This document shows positions 1-7,404 of a stretch of 9,706 nt of DNA, piece by piece. Origin of the DNA: Thiopseudomonas sp. (GTDB lineage: Bacteria > Pseudomonadota > Gammaproteobacteria > Pseudomonadales > Pseudomonadaceae). How positions within the stretch are numbered: position 1 is the first letter of the stretch; the number at the start of each line of letters is the position of its first letter. The notes under the pieces were generated by a model. It made no database searches and was not told where the DNA came from. It worked only from the letters and a program-made list of their open reading frames with translations. A program made the position numbers and the translations under genes. The stretch covers positions 1 to 9,706 of the forward strand of contig JALOAC010000046.1 of assembly GCA_023228985.1 (NCBI GenBank), in the 5' to 3' direction.

Positions 1-11
1 TAGGCAATTTT

Positions 12-194
12 TCAAAATATTGTTAAGCCTTTTCTGAGCATGGTATTTTTCATGGTATTACCAATTAGCAGGAAAATAAGCCATTGAATATAAAAGATAA
101 AAATGTCTTGTTTACAATAGAGTGGGGTTAATGCCGTGCCTGCTGTGATATAGCTTGCTAGGGCGACACGTCGCCAGGTATTAACGCTGCTCAT
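12..194 (-). CDS. small hydrophobic membrane protein, 60 aa, overlapping the gene upstream
   Basis: I do not recognise this protein. I chose the ATG at 192-194 because an AGGAGG-like ribosome-binding sequence lies about 10 bases before it. The start also lies inside the end of the 72-aa gene, whose stop is at 181-183, which suggests translational coupling. The protein has a mildly hydrophobic stretch around residues 11-27 and a strong predicted membrane helix at about 31-45 (IFIFYIQWLIFLLIG), then a short basic tail. The last 35 or so codons lie in AT-rich DNA unlike the rest of the window. The C-terminal half may therefore be a chance reading frame or a fusion made at a junction near position 120. 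A small inner-membrane protein is the natural inference; no function can be given. Confidence 0.4.
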   Translation of the reverse strand: MSSVNTWRRVALASYITAGTALTPLYCKQDIFIFYIQWLIFLLIGNTMKNTMLRKGLTIF

Positions 195-399
195 GCTTTG
201 CGCCCTCCTGGTCAAGTAGTCCTAGCCGCTCTAGGCTTGTCCCGGTGTGCGCTCCGGCACTTAAAAGCTCGCTATGTTGCTGATACGCATAGTCGAGCAT
301 GTAGCCAGACCATGCGAGTACAGCCAGCGATAAGCCGAATGTAATGCAGTATTTCGATATACCAGCAGCCCGCTGGCCTTTATCATTATGAGTAGCCAT
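181..399 (-). CDS. small single-pass membrane protein, 72 aa
   Basis: This is an unrecognised small protein with a short polar N-terminus (residues 1-15), one predicted membrane helix at about 18-38 (CITFGLSLAVLAWSGYMLDY), and a polar C-terminal tail of about 35 residues. The start at 397-399 is preceded by AGAGG about 7 bases upstream. The leader reads CCTGACATAGAGGTT, nearly the same as the leader of traG at 4861-4875. It is the third minus-strand gene after traA, separated from the 112-aa gene by a strong hairpin and a repeated palindrome. By position it could be an accessory transfer protein, as traF and traB follow traA in Ti plasmids, but it shows no similarity to those that I can see. 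Confidence 0.6.
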   Translation of the reverse strand: MATHNDKGQRAAGISKYCITFGLSLAVLAWSGYMLDYAYQQHSELLSAGAHTGTSLERLGLLDQEGAKHEQR

Positions 400-431
400 G
401 ATTAACCTCTATGTCAGGTTCTTTGTGGTTA

Positions 432-474
432 GGTGCAAGGGCAGGTTGCCGCCTGCCTTTGCACCGCTTTTTTT
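432..474 (+). terminator. strong hairpin with T-run, terminator for plus-strand transcripts
   Basis: Arms at 432-445 and 452-465 pair over 14 bases, with one G-T wobble, around the loop TTGCCG. The hairpin is followed by GC and a run of T at 468-474. This is a classical intrinsic terminator reading on the plus strand, yet the flanking genes are on the minus strand. Read on the minus strand, the hairpin lies just downstream of the 112-aa gene but has no T-run after it. Confidence 0.65.
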
Positions 475-485
475 AGCGGCTAAAA
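471..485. repeat. palindrome TTTTAGCGGCTAAAA, copy 1
   Basis: This is a perfect palindrome of two 7-base arms around one central base, and it extends by one further T/A pair to 470-486. The stop codon of the 112-aa gene lies inside it, so the repeat encodes the final Phe-Ser-Arg. Copies with the same arms lie at 4173-4187 and 9181-9195, with a degenerate copy at 832-847. Confidence 0.85.
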
Positions 486-811
486 ACCCGCGATTGCTGC
501 CGGTCTTGTGCCGCCTTCTCTCTAAAACGCTTTGCCATTTCCATCGCCTTTGCCTGCTTTACGCTGTCGCCTTTTTCGTTGTCACTGTTCAGCTCTTTAG
601 CAAGGCTCTTTGATTGCTGGCTGGTTATCCCGTCAATCTCAACAGTCTGGCTGGAAAAATTGCTAAAGCCTGGGTCTTGCGCTGCAATTGCCGCAGCCTC
701 TCCGTGTCGCTCTAATCGCTCCTGGTTCTTCTCTTGCCTGCGCTCCTGTGCCTGCTCGATTTTGTTTGTATAGCTTTTGGCTAATTCTTCGTTGGTCGGT
801 TCAACTGTCAT
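473..811 (-). CDS. hydrophilic 112-aa protein downstream of traA, tail resembling the relaxase
   Basis: This protein is highly charged and rich in Gln, Glu, Lys and Arg, with no membrane segment. Residues 5-40 and 85-108 look helical or coiled-coil. I do not recognise a family. The segment MEMAKRFREKAAQDRQQ resembles QEIAEKFRAKVAQERGEQQ at residues 901-919 of TraA. Both proteins end in a basic tail closing with Phe-Ser-Arg. The start at 809-811 has AGGAGA about 8 bases upstream, and the gene begins 23 bases after the traA stop, so it is probably co-transcribed with traA. Possible roles are a relaxosome accessory protein or a second substrate of the transfer channel; both are inference. Confidence 0.75.
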   Translation of the reverse strand: MTVEPTNEELAKSYTNKIEQAQERRQEKNQERLERHGEAAAIAAQDPGFSNFSSQTVEIDGITSQQSKSLAKELNSDNEKGDSVKQAKAMEMAKRFREKAAQDRQQSRVFSR

Positions 812-831
812 TGCTCATTCTCCTGGTGTTA

Positions 832-847
832 AACCTAGCGGCTAAAG
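832..847. repeat. degenerate copy of the TTAGC-N-GCTAA palindrome at the traA stop
   Basis: The core TAGCGGCTA at 836-844 matches the repeated palindrome, while the outer bases are imperfect. It overlaps the traA stop codon (835-837), so it encodes the final Phe-Ser-Arg of TraA just as copy 1 does for the next gene. On the minus strand it is followed by TTTAACACCAGGAGA, similar to TTTAACGCCAAGAGA after the copy at 9181-9195. Confidence 0.55.
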
Positions 848-3800
848 CCGCTACGTTCTCTGCCCTGGTTGCGGTCGCGGTGTGCTGCTTTCGGGTCGCG
901 TGTGTACCTGTCAACAAGTTCGCGGTGCATCTTCTCCAGGGCAGCCGCTTGGCGCTCTTTCGGTAGGGCGTTGTACTGCTCAATCCGCCCGCGCATTTCT
1001 TCCGGTACTGCCAGCCAGGCGCTTGGGTTACGGTCGCTATATCCAGCAAACCCACCTTGTCGCCTGACGGCCAGCCCTTTGAATTTGTTAATTTCCATCT
1101 TGGCGTTTGCCTCGGCCAGCTTGCGGTCTTTCTCACTGACCTGGACAACTTCACCGCGCACCGGCTCGGCCTTAGCTTCGCTACCTGATTGCAGGCTGCT
1201 AAAGGCTTTCGTCTGGCCTTCCTGCAAGATAGCGGCAATGTGGTGTTTCGGGTCTTTACCGGCTGCCTGGTACTCTTTGGCGACTGCCAGCTGTGCCTGT
1301 GCTACATCGAGTGCAAGGCCGCCACCGGCTGCCTCGGCTCGCTCTACGCTGGCACGGAATCCGGCCAAATTGTCGGCCTGCGGCTGCTCCACTTTTTGCG
1401 CCTGCTGCTCGCCGCGCTCTTGTGCAACTTTCGCCCGGAACTTCTCGGCAATCTCCTGCGCTCGCTTGGCCTTTTCGTCCTCTGGCTGCTGCACTGGCTG
1501 CACCTGCTTCGGCTGCTGCTGTGGCTGCTCCTTTGGCTCAATAACGGGCTGCGGTTTTCCGGCAATGTCTTTTGTAGATATGCCCAGGGCATCCCGCACC
1601 TTACCGGCGATTTCTGCCGCCTTGGTGCGGCCACGGTTCAGCCAGCGTTGCAGTACATTTTCACCATCAAAACCGCGCCTGTCGGCAAAGTCTAATGTGC
1701 TCTCTTTGGGTCGTTCGCGGCCTAGAACTTTTACCAGGTTGCCAGCGGCCAGCTCGTTCGCTGATTTAACTTTCCAGGTGTTACGCTCGGCCAGCTGTCC
1801 GTCCGGTAGCGTTACGGTCTGGCTACCGCCATGCTCCAGGCTGATACGTTCGCCACGCTTCGCGCCGCTATCTTCAATCGCTCGCTGCAAGTCCACGCCC
1901 CAAATAGTGCGCTTCTCGCCCTTGTCGTTTTCAAGTGTTGCAAAGTAGCTTTGACGGTTGCCTGGCTGGTTCTCATAAGGTGCTGCACCATGCTCAACCA
2001 GTCGGCCCGCTCGCTTGTCTGCAAAGTCATCTGCACCGGCAAACAAGGTCGCTTCTTCGCGGTGGCGGGTCATGCCTACATAGGTCAGGCTTCTATCCAT
2101 TCCTGGCGTTGCAAGCATATAAGCCCGGTCAACGGTCACGCCCTGCGCTTTGTGAACAGTGACGGCATAACCGTGGTCAACGGCTGCATAACTCTCTGCA
2201 CGTACCTGGCGCGATTCTCCGCTGTCCAGGCGTACCGATAGGCTGCCATCTTCTGCCTGCTCGACCGTTCCGAGTGTGCCGTTTTTTACATCTAGCCCTT
2301 TGTCGTTTTTCAAGAAAACAATACGATCACCCGGCGCAAATTCTCGACCGCCTTTTTCACTCTCAAAGCGGGCGCTACCGCGCAGCTCGCCACGCTCTTT
2401 ACGGGCTTCACGTATCGCCTCATTAAGCGCCTGCACATCCTTGTTGCTGTGCGTTAAAACAATCTGACTACCTTTGCCCTGGTCACTGACATAAGCCGCT
2501 GCCAGTGCTTCCTGTGCTTCTTCCCTGGTGTTATGAACTTTGACATGGCCACGCTCGGCATACGCTGCTAAACCAGTCTCGACAGAACCACGGGCAAACT
2601 GCTGTCCTGCCTCTCTTGCCCAGGCTTCTTTTTGCCGTCTTACTTCGGTAATTTCTGCCGCGCCAACGTGCTGAACTACGCCACGGAATGCCGCGCCTGC
2701 CTCGATTGCTGCAAGCTGCTTATCATCACCAAGCAATACAACTTTTGCCCCGGCCTGTTCTGCTGCTTTCAGCACACGGCCCAGCTGACGGCTGCCAATC
2801 ATTCCGGCTTCATCAATCACCAAAACATCACGGCTGCTTAACTTGTCTTTTCCGTTCTTCCAGGCAAATTCTAAGCTTGCAAGTGTGCGGCTATCTATGC
2901 CACTACCGGCCTGCAATTCGTCCGCTGCTTTACCTGCTAATGCAGCACCACGAACATTAAAACCTTGAGCCTGCCACGCCTCGCGGGCAACCTTCATAGA
3001 GAATGATTTACCTGTACCGGCATCACCGATAATGACCGACAAGCTGCCAGAATCAAGAACATGACGGACGGCATTTTGTTGCTCGCCTGATAACGTGCTT
3101 ACTCCGCCGATTACTGCATTAGTGATAGCACTAGATACGCCATGCTTTCCACTGCCAGCCATGCGCTCGGCACCGTCCACCATTGCCCGCTCGGTTTGGA
3201 TCATTTCCTGAGTGCTGAACTTCGCAAGGTGTCGGCCTTTTTCTGGCTCCATTTCCACCAACAGCGGGGACTGTTCCAGCTTTACTAAAAGCTCCTGGAA
3301 CTGGTCGGCATCATCAATGTAACGGTTTAATTCTTTGGCAATATCTCGCTTAGTAAATACGGCCTGTGTTGCCGTGATTTTTTCAATAATAATTTCAGGG
3401 CGAGCGGTGATTTCTTCCGCTTGTTTCTGCCGGTCTAGGTTGTGAATATCAACCCTGTCGGCTTCCATTCCGCGCCGCTCCATAGCCATGGCATCGCGGC
3501 CAACGTGCTTAGTCGGTGTTAGCTCTATGCCCTGGTCTACATAACTGCGGTGGTCAATTCTTGCGGTAACGCCTGCCCGCTCTAAAGAACGGTTTGCCAG
3601 GTCTGCCCACTGCGCTCGTAGCTCGGTAATGTCGCCTTGGCTTGTGCCTTCAATGCCAGCCTTTTTACGGTCTTTATTTGCCAGCTCAATGACGGCCTTT
3701 TTCCCAAGGCTTCCGTCCTGCTCAATGACGCGAGTAGTGGCCAGCATGTGAACGTGATAATTGCGCTCGTCGCCTTCCTGGTCGGGGGCATGTATGCACA

Positions 3801-4158
3801 CATCAACAGCCACGCCGTAGCGGTCTGCTATGGCTTGTGCCATTTCGTGCGCTAATGCTTTTCTGTCCGTGTCGTCCAGCTCATGCGGCAAAGCTGCCAG
3901 CCACTCCCGCGCCACTCTGGAATCTTTGCGCTTCTCGGCGGCTTCCGCTGCATTCCAAAGGTCGGAACGGGCCGGAACTGGTACGCCTTCTGGCGTTACT
4001 ATTTCGGCAGATATTACGCCGCCCTTACGGGTGAAGTCGCAAACTTCCCCGGTGCGTTCATCTACCAACTTAGACGCAGAACGATAAGCAGCAGCAGCAA
4101 CGGCACTATGTCCGTTTGCTCTGCTCATCGTATGTGTCGTGAAGTGGTAGATAGCCAT
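835..4158 (-). CDS. traA: TraA conjugative relaxase-helicase (MobA/MobL relaxase + SF1 helicase), MOBQ type
   Basis: TraA nicks one strand of oriT through a tyrosine, stays attached to the 5' end and unwinds the plasmid for transfer. Residues 1 to about 220 are the MobA/MobL relaxase: the start MAIYHFTTHTMSRANGHSAV is typical of the family, Tyr25 in AAAAYRS is the likely nucleophile, and His123 with His135 and His137 (HVHML) form the metal site. Residues about 350-710 are a RecD/TraI-like helicase with Walker A GDAGTGKS (378-385), VIDEAG (447-452), VHKAQG (668-673) and a YVGMTRHRE motif (693-701). A small beta-rich module (about 752-797) resembles one I recall from other relaxases and plasmid primases. 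A Pro/Gln linker (868-895) leads to a helical, basic C-terminal region. The length of 1107 aa is close to Ti-plasmid TraA. It is intact and divergent from traC. Confidence 0.95.
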   Translation of the reverse strand: MAIYHFTTHTMSRANGHSAVAAAAYRSASKLVDERTGEVCDFTRKGGVISAEIVTPEGVPVPARSDLWNAAEAAEKRKDSRVAREWLAALPHELDDTDRKALAHEMAQAIADRYGVAVDVCIHAPDQEGDERNYHVHMLATTRVIEQDGSLGKKAVIELANKDRKKAGIEGTSQGDITELRAQWADLANRSLERAGVTARIDHRSYVDQGIELTPTKHVGRDAMAMERRGMEADRVDIHNLDRQKQAEEITARPEIIIEKITATQAVFTKRDIAKELNRYIDDADQFQELLVKLEQSPLLVEMEPEKGRHLAKFSTQEMIQTERAMVDGAERMAGSGKHGVSSAITNAVIGGVSTLSGEQQNAVRHVLDSGSLSVIIGDAGTGKSFSMKVAREAWQAQGFNVRGAALAGKAADELQAGSGIDSRTLASLEFAWKNGKDKLSSRDVLVIDEAGMIGSRQLGRVLKAAEQAGAKVVLLGDDKQLAAIEAGAAFRGVVQHVGAAEITEVRRQKEAWAREAGQQFARGSVETGLAAYAERGHVKVHNTREEAQEALAAAYVSDQGKGSQIVLTHSNKDVQALNEAIREARKERGELRGSARFESEKGGREFAPGDRIVFLKNDKGLDVKNGTLGTVEQAEDGSLSVRLDSGESRQVRAESYAAVDHGYAVTVHKAQGVTVDRAYMLATPGMDRSLTYVGMTRHREEATLFAGADDFADKRAGRLVEHGAAPYENQPGNRQSYFATLENDKGEKRTIWGVDLQRAIEDSGAKRGERISLEHGGSQTVTLPDGQLAERNTWKVKSANELAAGNLVKVLGRERPKESTLDFADRRGFDGENVLQRWLNRGRTKAAEIAGKVRDALGISTKDIAGKPQPVIEPKEQPQQQPKQVQPVQQPEDEKAKRAQEIAEKFRAKVAQERGEQQAQKVEQPQADNLAGFRASVERAEAAGGGLALDVAQAQLAVAKEYQAAGKDPKHHIAAILQEGQTKAFSSLQSGSEAKAEPVRGEVVQVSEKDRKLAEANAKMEINKFKGLAVRRQGGFAGYSDRNPSAWLAVPEEMRGRIEQYNALPKERQAAALEKMHRELVDRYTRDPKAAHRDRNQGRERSGFSR

Positions 4159-4172
4159 TTCTGTCTCTGGAG

Positions 4173-4187
4173 TTTTAGCCGCTAAAA
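4173..4187. repeat. palindrome TTTTAGCCGCTAAAA, copy 2, upstream of traA
   Basis: This perfect 7-1-7 palindrome lies 15 bases upstream of the traA start. It has the same sequence as copy 1 read on the other strand. Three bases after it begins GGTGCA, the start of a hairpin; copy 1 is likewise followed, on the minus strand, by a hairpin starting GGTGCA. The position would suit an operator controlling traA or part of the oriT region. Confidence 0.85.
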
Positions 4188-4193
4188 TTGGGT

Positions 4194-4262
4194 GCAGGGG
4201 TATCCCCTGCCGGACTTGGGTTGCGTAGCAACCCGTAAGTGCGCCCTTCGCTTTTCGCTTCG
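4194..4262 (+). other. oriT: origin of transfer (oriT), IncQ/Ti/pSK41-like nic region
   Basis: GGGTTGC-GTA-GCAACCC (4218-4234) is an inverted repeat directly followed by GTAAGTGCGCCCTT (4235-4248). Outer bases ACTT (4214-4217) and AAGT (4237-4240) can extend the stem across a two-base bulge. A hairpin followed by TAAGTGCGCCCT or a close variant is the nic signature of MobA/MobL-type origins such as RSF1010, Ti plasmids and pSK41, as I recall them. The nick is expected within GCGCCC (4241-4246) on the plus strand. Beside it lie a second inverted repeat GCAGGGG-TAT-CCCCTGC (4194-4210) and a tandem 7-base repeat TTCGCTT (4247-4260). The location between traA and traCDG is exactly that of the Ti-plasmid oriT. 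Confidence 0.88.
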
Positions 4263-4350
4263 TGACTATAACACCTCCGTGCCTTCCATACCACCTGTGT
4301 TTTTGTTACCATCCAGTGCGTGACAACAAATTCATTAAGGAGCAATAACT

Positions 4351-4605
4351 ATGGCACGTAGAAAACTATCTGAACGCAAAGCAAGCAAGCTGGCAGACTT
4401 AGAACGCATCAAGGCAGAGATTCAAGAAATTGAACGCAAAGCAGCGGAACGCATCGGCAAGCTGGCTATCAATGCAGGGCTGGGCGATTTAGACATTAGT
4501 GATGCAGACTTGAGAAAGGAGTTTGAGGCTATCGCCTCAAAATTTTCTCCCAAAAGCGAAAGCCAGCAGCCTGCACAAAGCTCGACAGCGTTTAGCCAGA
4601 ACTGA
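4351..4605 (+). CDS. traC: TraC, relaxosome accessory protein
   Basis: This 84-aa protein has the family pattern of the Ti-plasmid TraC accessory protein: a basic N-terminus (MARRKLSERKASK), a charged helix at 14-36 (LADLERIKAEIQEIERKAAE), and the segment RIGKLAINAGLGDLDISDADL (35-55), which I regard as the family hallmark, then a loose Ser/Gln-rich tail. TraC proteins help the relaxase act at oriT, and this gene starts about 105 bases from the nic region. AAGGAG at 4337-4342 lies 8 bases before the ATG. It is the first gene of the traC-traD-traG operon. Its C-terminus reads AFSQN, with TTTAGC coding Phe-Ser as at the ends of two minus-strand genes. Confidence 0.88.
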   Translation: MARRKLSERKASKLADLERIKAEIQEIERKAAERIGKLAINAGLGDLDISDADLRKEFEAIASKFSPKSESQQPAQSSTAFSQN

Positions 4606-4627
4606 GCGTGAATTAGGAAGATTTAGG

Positions 4628-4846
4628 ATGAACGCCAGAAGAGAAGATACCCGGAACAAAATTCAGCTCGGCGGCCTTGTTATAAAGGCTGGTCTTGATG
4701 AATATCCGACTGCGGTTATTTTGGGCGCAATGCACCTGGCAGCTAACGCCTTAAAGGGGCCAAAATCTTACGAAGCACAAGAACGATTTAGGGCGGCTGG
4801 TGACGCGCTTTTTTTGAGCGGCAAGGACGGCGGCAACCGTAACTAG
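4628..4846 (+). CDS. traD: TraD, small conjugal transfer protein
   Basis: This 72-aa protein starts MNARREDTRNKIQLGGLVIK, which matches the conserved N-terminus of Ti-type TraD, a protein of about 70 aa (arginine-rich start, then DTRxKIQLGGLVxKAGL). The reading frame is open back to 4523 inside traC. I chose the ATG at 4628 because AGGAAG (4616-4621) lies just upstream and because the resulting length fits the family. TraD is thought to belong to the relaxosome or to help the coupling protein; its exact role is poorly defined. It sits 22 bases after traC and 34 bases before traG, so the three are surely one transcript. The stop lies in TAGCCGCT (4844-4851), half of the repeated palindrome. 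Confidence 0.85.
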   Translation: MNARREDTRNKIQLGGLVIKAGLDEYPTAVILGAMHLAANALKGPKSYEAQERFRAAGDALFLSGKDGGNRN

Positions 4847-4880
4847 CCGCTCTTTTATTACCTGACATAGGGGTATAAAA

Positions 4881-7394
4881 ATGATTGATAAATTTGAGCA
4901 AACAGCAATCAGAATATGGGTCACACTTGTGGCTGTGTTCGTGTGGAGCTTTCTGTTTTCTTTGAATGCTAACGCCTCCATCTTTCCAGAATGTAACCCT
5001 GCGGCTGAGGCGCAAAGTTTTCAGTTTTCTGAAAATATAGATAGCTGGGTTTCTCGCTCTTGCGAGGCGCAAAGTTTAGCGGTTAAAAAATTGGAACCCA
5101 AGCTAGAAACCTTGGATAAAAGCCAGCAAGAATTAACCATAGCTACCAATGCAGGTGACTGGCAACAGTATCGTGAAAAATGGGCGGAAGTATTACCAGA
5201 ATTAAAAAACCTTGAGGCGGCGGCTATAGAGCATAAAAGCGCATCAGGTGCGGCCAGTCTTGTTAGTCTCTACCGTGCAGATATGGGCTATTTTTTGCAG
5301 AATGTTGGCCTGCAACCTGCCGCCAATCTTGACGACTTTACAGCTCGAATTATGAGCGGTTTAGATGGCACAAATCCATCAGGTGCGGCAACGGCTGGTG
5401 TAAACATTGTTCAGCAATCTGTTACGCGCGGCATTGAACTAACAAAGGGCATTGTCCAGCTTGAAAAAAACAAGGTGCTGGCTGAATATCGTTCCGATAT
5501 TGAGCAGCGCGGCAATGAGCGCATGGCAAAGCTGGAAGGCTCTACTTTTGATGGGTACGTTGGCGGCTTCGGTGAACGCATCGGCGGCATTATGACTGCG
5601 TGGTTTTTCTACCTGATACTGATCTGTTTTTTTGGTGCGTATATCGCTTATAAGCGCCGACAAAATCCGGTATTAGTGGCCCTGGCTCTCGGCCTGTCTT
5701 TCTTGCCTACCTCCGTTGTGATGATGCTACTGTATATCTTCATTCCGCAAATTCCTGGCTTTGCAATGCTCGCCATTACGGTCGGCGGTACGGTGGCAAC
5801 GTACCTTAACGCTGGCAAGGTATTTAACTGGCTAGCTAACTCTATTGGCTCCCAGACTTCCACGGCTCGGCGGCTGCGTACTATCGGCGGTGTGATTGAT
5901 AACCTGCGCGGGGTTTCTGCTCCTGTCACAAAGATGGGCGCAACGGCTGTCCAGCCTGATAATACTGCACTGGATGAAGCCGGTTCCCACGGCTCCGCTC
6001 GCTGGGGAACAGTGTCTGAACTCCAAGAAAAAGGCCACCTTGTGCCACCCTCTAAGCCTGCCGGTTTTGCCTTGGGTCGTGTGTCTGAGGCTCCCGCTGG
6101 GTTAGATGCTCGGTTTCGCTTTACCGGCCACGTTACAACCGTTGCGCCTACTGGTTCCGGTAAAGGCATTGGTGCAGTAATTCCCAACTTGCTGGACTAT
6201 CCCGGCTCTGCCCTAGTGCTTGACGTGAAGGGCGAAAATGCGGCGGTTACTGCTCGCGCTCGCCGTGCGCTCGGCCATGCCGTTTACTCAATCGACCCGT
6301 TCGCCGTAAACAGTGAGCCTGGTGCAGCCTTTAACGTGCTTGACCGTCTGGACGTATGGAGTCCCGATTGTGTTAGTGAATCTGCAATCCTGGCTGATGC
6401 GTTAGTCATCGGTGAGGCCAAAGGTGACGGCGCACACTTTGAAGAGTCGGCCAAAAACTTTTTACAAGGTTTAATGCTTTACGTTGCCAGTCTTGAGGAC
6501 CAAGACACTCGCAACCTGGGCGAACTTCGCCGCCTGCTGACTGTTGACGAAGATGAATTTTATTCTGTCCTGGGCATGATGGCATCGGACGAAATGGCCG
6601 CTTTTGGCATCCCTGCCAGGGCAGCAAATACCCTTATGGGCATGGCTGACAAAGAGCGGGGGTCTGTGCTTTCAACTGCTCGCCGCCACACGGCTTTTCT
6701 CGATGACCCGCGCATAGCTGCGGCTCTTTCTAAGTCCGATTTTGACCTGTCGGAAATCAAGGCCAAGGCCATGACGGTTTACCTGGTAATGCCTGCAAAT
6801 CGAATTGCGCCAAATGCTCGTTTTTTGCGTTTGTTTATCAGCACCGTGATTGCCTCGGTTACGTCCAGTAATGAACAACCGGCGCACCGTGTCGCCTTCA
6901 TCCTGGATGAATTCGGACAGCTGGGCTACATGAAACAGATTGAGGATGCCGTTTCACTACTGCGCGGGTACGGCCTGGCCTTCTGGGTATTTATCCAAGA
7001 CCTTAGCCAGCTGAAAGGTACTTATCCAAAATGGCAAACCTTCCTTGCAAACTCGGCTAAAACCTTCTTTGGTACAGACGATTTTGATACTGCAAAGTAC
7101 ATCAGCGATAGCCTGGGTAAAGCCACAATCGAGTTTGAAACAGAAAACACCGGCAAGAATAGCGGTAGCGGTTTTTCCGGTGGTGGTGGCTCAATGAACC
7201 GGGGTAGCAGTACCGGCAAAAGCCAGCAATTTGCAGGCCGTGAACTGCTAACACCTGACGAAGTAATGCGCCTTGGCCCTGAACGCCCGATTATCCTGGT
7301 GCAAGGTGAAAGGCCGTACCTGGTCGAGCGTCTAAACTACCTGGCAGATAAAGAATATGCCGGGCTGTTTGACCCAAACCCTTACCATAGCTGA
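4881..7394 (+). CDS. traG: TraG/VirD4-type type IV coupling protein with an extra periplasmic domain
   Basis: This is the membrane ATPase that brings the relaxase-DNA complex to the type IV secretion channel. Residues 12-32 form a first hydrophobic segment ending in Ala-Asn-Ala, either an uncleaved anchor or a signal peptide. Residues about 33-235 form a polar, helical region with Cys39 and Cys60. Three more helices follow at about 238-257 (then KRRQ), 263-288 and 292-309. The cytoplasmic ATPase begins near GSARWGT (371-377), with Walker A APTGSGKG (422-429) and Walker B VAFILDEFGQLG (671-682). A Gly/Ser-rich stretch lies near 765-780. At 837 aa it is about 200 residues longer than Ti TraG, and the excess is the region before the second helix. 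AGGGG at 4869-4873 precedes the start. Confidence 0.93.
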   Translation: MIDKFEQTAIRIWVTLVAVFVWSFLFSLNANASIFPECNPAAEAQSFQFSENIDSWVSRSCEAQSLAVKKLEPKLETLDKSQQELTIATNAGDWQQYREKWAEVLPELKNLEAAAIEHKSASGAASLVSLYRADMGYFLQNVGLQPAANLDDFTARIMSGLDGTNPSGAATAGVNIVQQSVTRGIELTKGIVQLEKNKVLAEYRSDIEQRGNERMAKLEGSTFDGYVGGFGERIGGIMTAWFFYLILICFFGAYIAYKRRQNPVLVALALGLSFLPTSVVMMLLYIFIPQIPGFAMLAITVGGTVATYLNAGKVFNWLANSIGSQTSTARRLRTIGGVIDNLRGVSAPVTKMGATAVQPDNTALDEAGSHGSARWGTVSELQEKGHLVPPSKPAGFALGRVSEAPAGLDARFRFTGHVTTVAPTGSGKGIGAVIPNLLDYPGSALVLDVKGENAAVTARARRALGHAVYSIDPFAVNSEPGAAFNVLDRLDVWSPDCVSESAILADALVIGEAKGDGAHFEESAKNFLQGLMLYVASLEDQDTRNLGELRRLLTVDEDEFYSVLGMMASDEMAAFGIPARAANTLMGMADKERGSVLSTARRHTAFLDDPRIAAALSKSDFDLSEIKAKAMTVYLVMPANRIAPNARFLRLFISTVIASVTSSNEQPAHRVAFILDEFGQLGYMKQIEDAVSLLRGYGLAFWVFIQDLSQLKGTYPKWQTFLANSAKTFFGTDDFDTAKYISDSLGKATIEFETENTGKNSGSGFSGGGGSMNRGSSTGKSQQFAGRELLTPDEVMRLGPERPIILVQGERPYLVERLNYLADKEYAGLFDPNPYHS

Positions 7395-7404
7395 GGGCTA
7401 AATA

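Noticed and set aside
1..120. An insertion-sequence end in the AT-rich left edge
   Set aside because: No terminal inverted repeat, target duplication or transposase fragment can be seen in the bases available.
471..485. The palindrome as a true KorA operator
   Set aside because: The IncP KorA site as I recall it is GTTTAGCTAAAC with overlapping half-sites. Here the half-sites are three bases further apart, so I keep only the resemblance.
869..1948. A 359-aa open frame on the plus strand
   Set aside because: It lies fully inside traA on the opposite strand and is rich in Ser, Ala, Cys and Arg, as expected of an antisense frame of a GC-rich gene. It has no recognisable domain.
5074..5087. Another palindrome copy (TTTAGCGGTTAAA) inside traG
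   Set aside because: One arm has a mismatch, and it lies in the middle of a coding region rather than at a gene boundary; it is most likely chance.
5648..6187. A 179-aa minus-strand frame
   Set aside because: It is the antisense of traG, whose ATPase motifs are clear, so it is a shadow frame.
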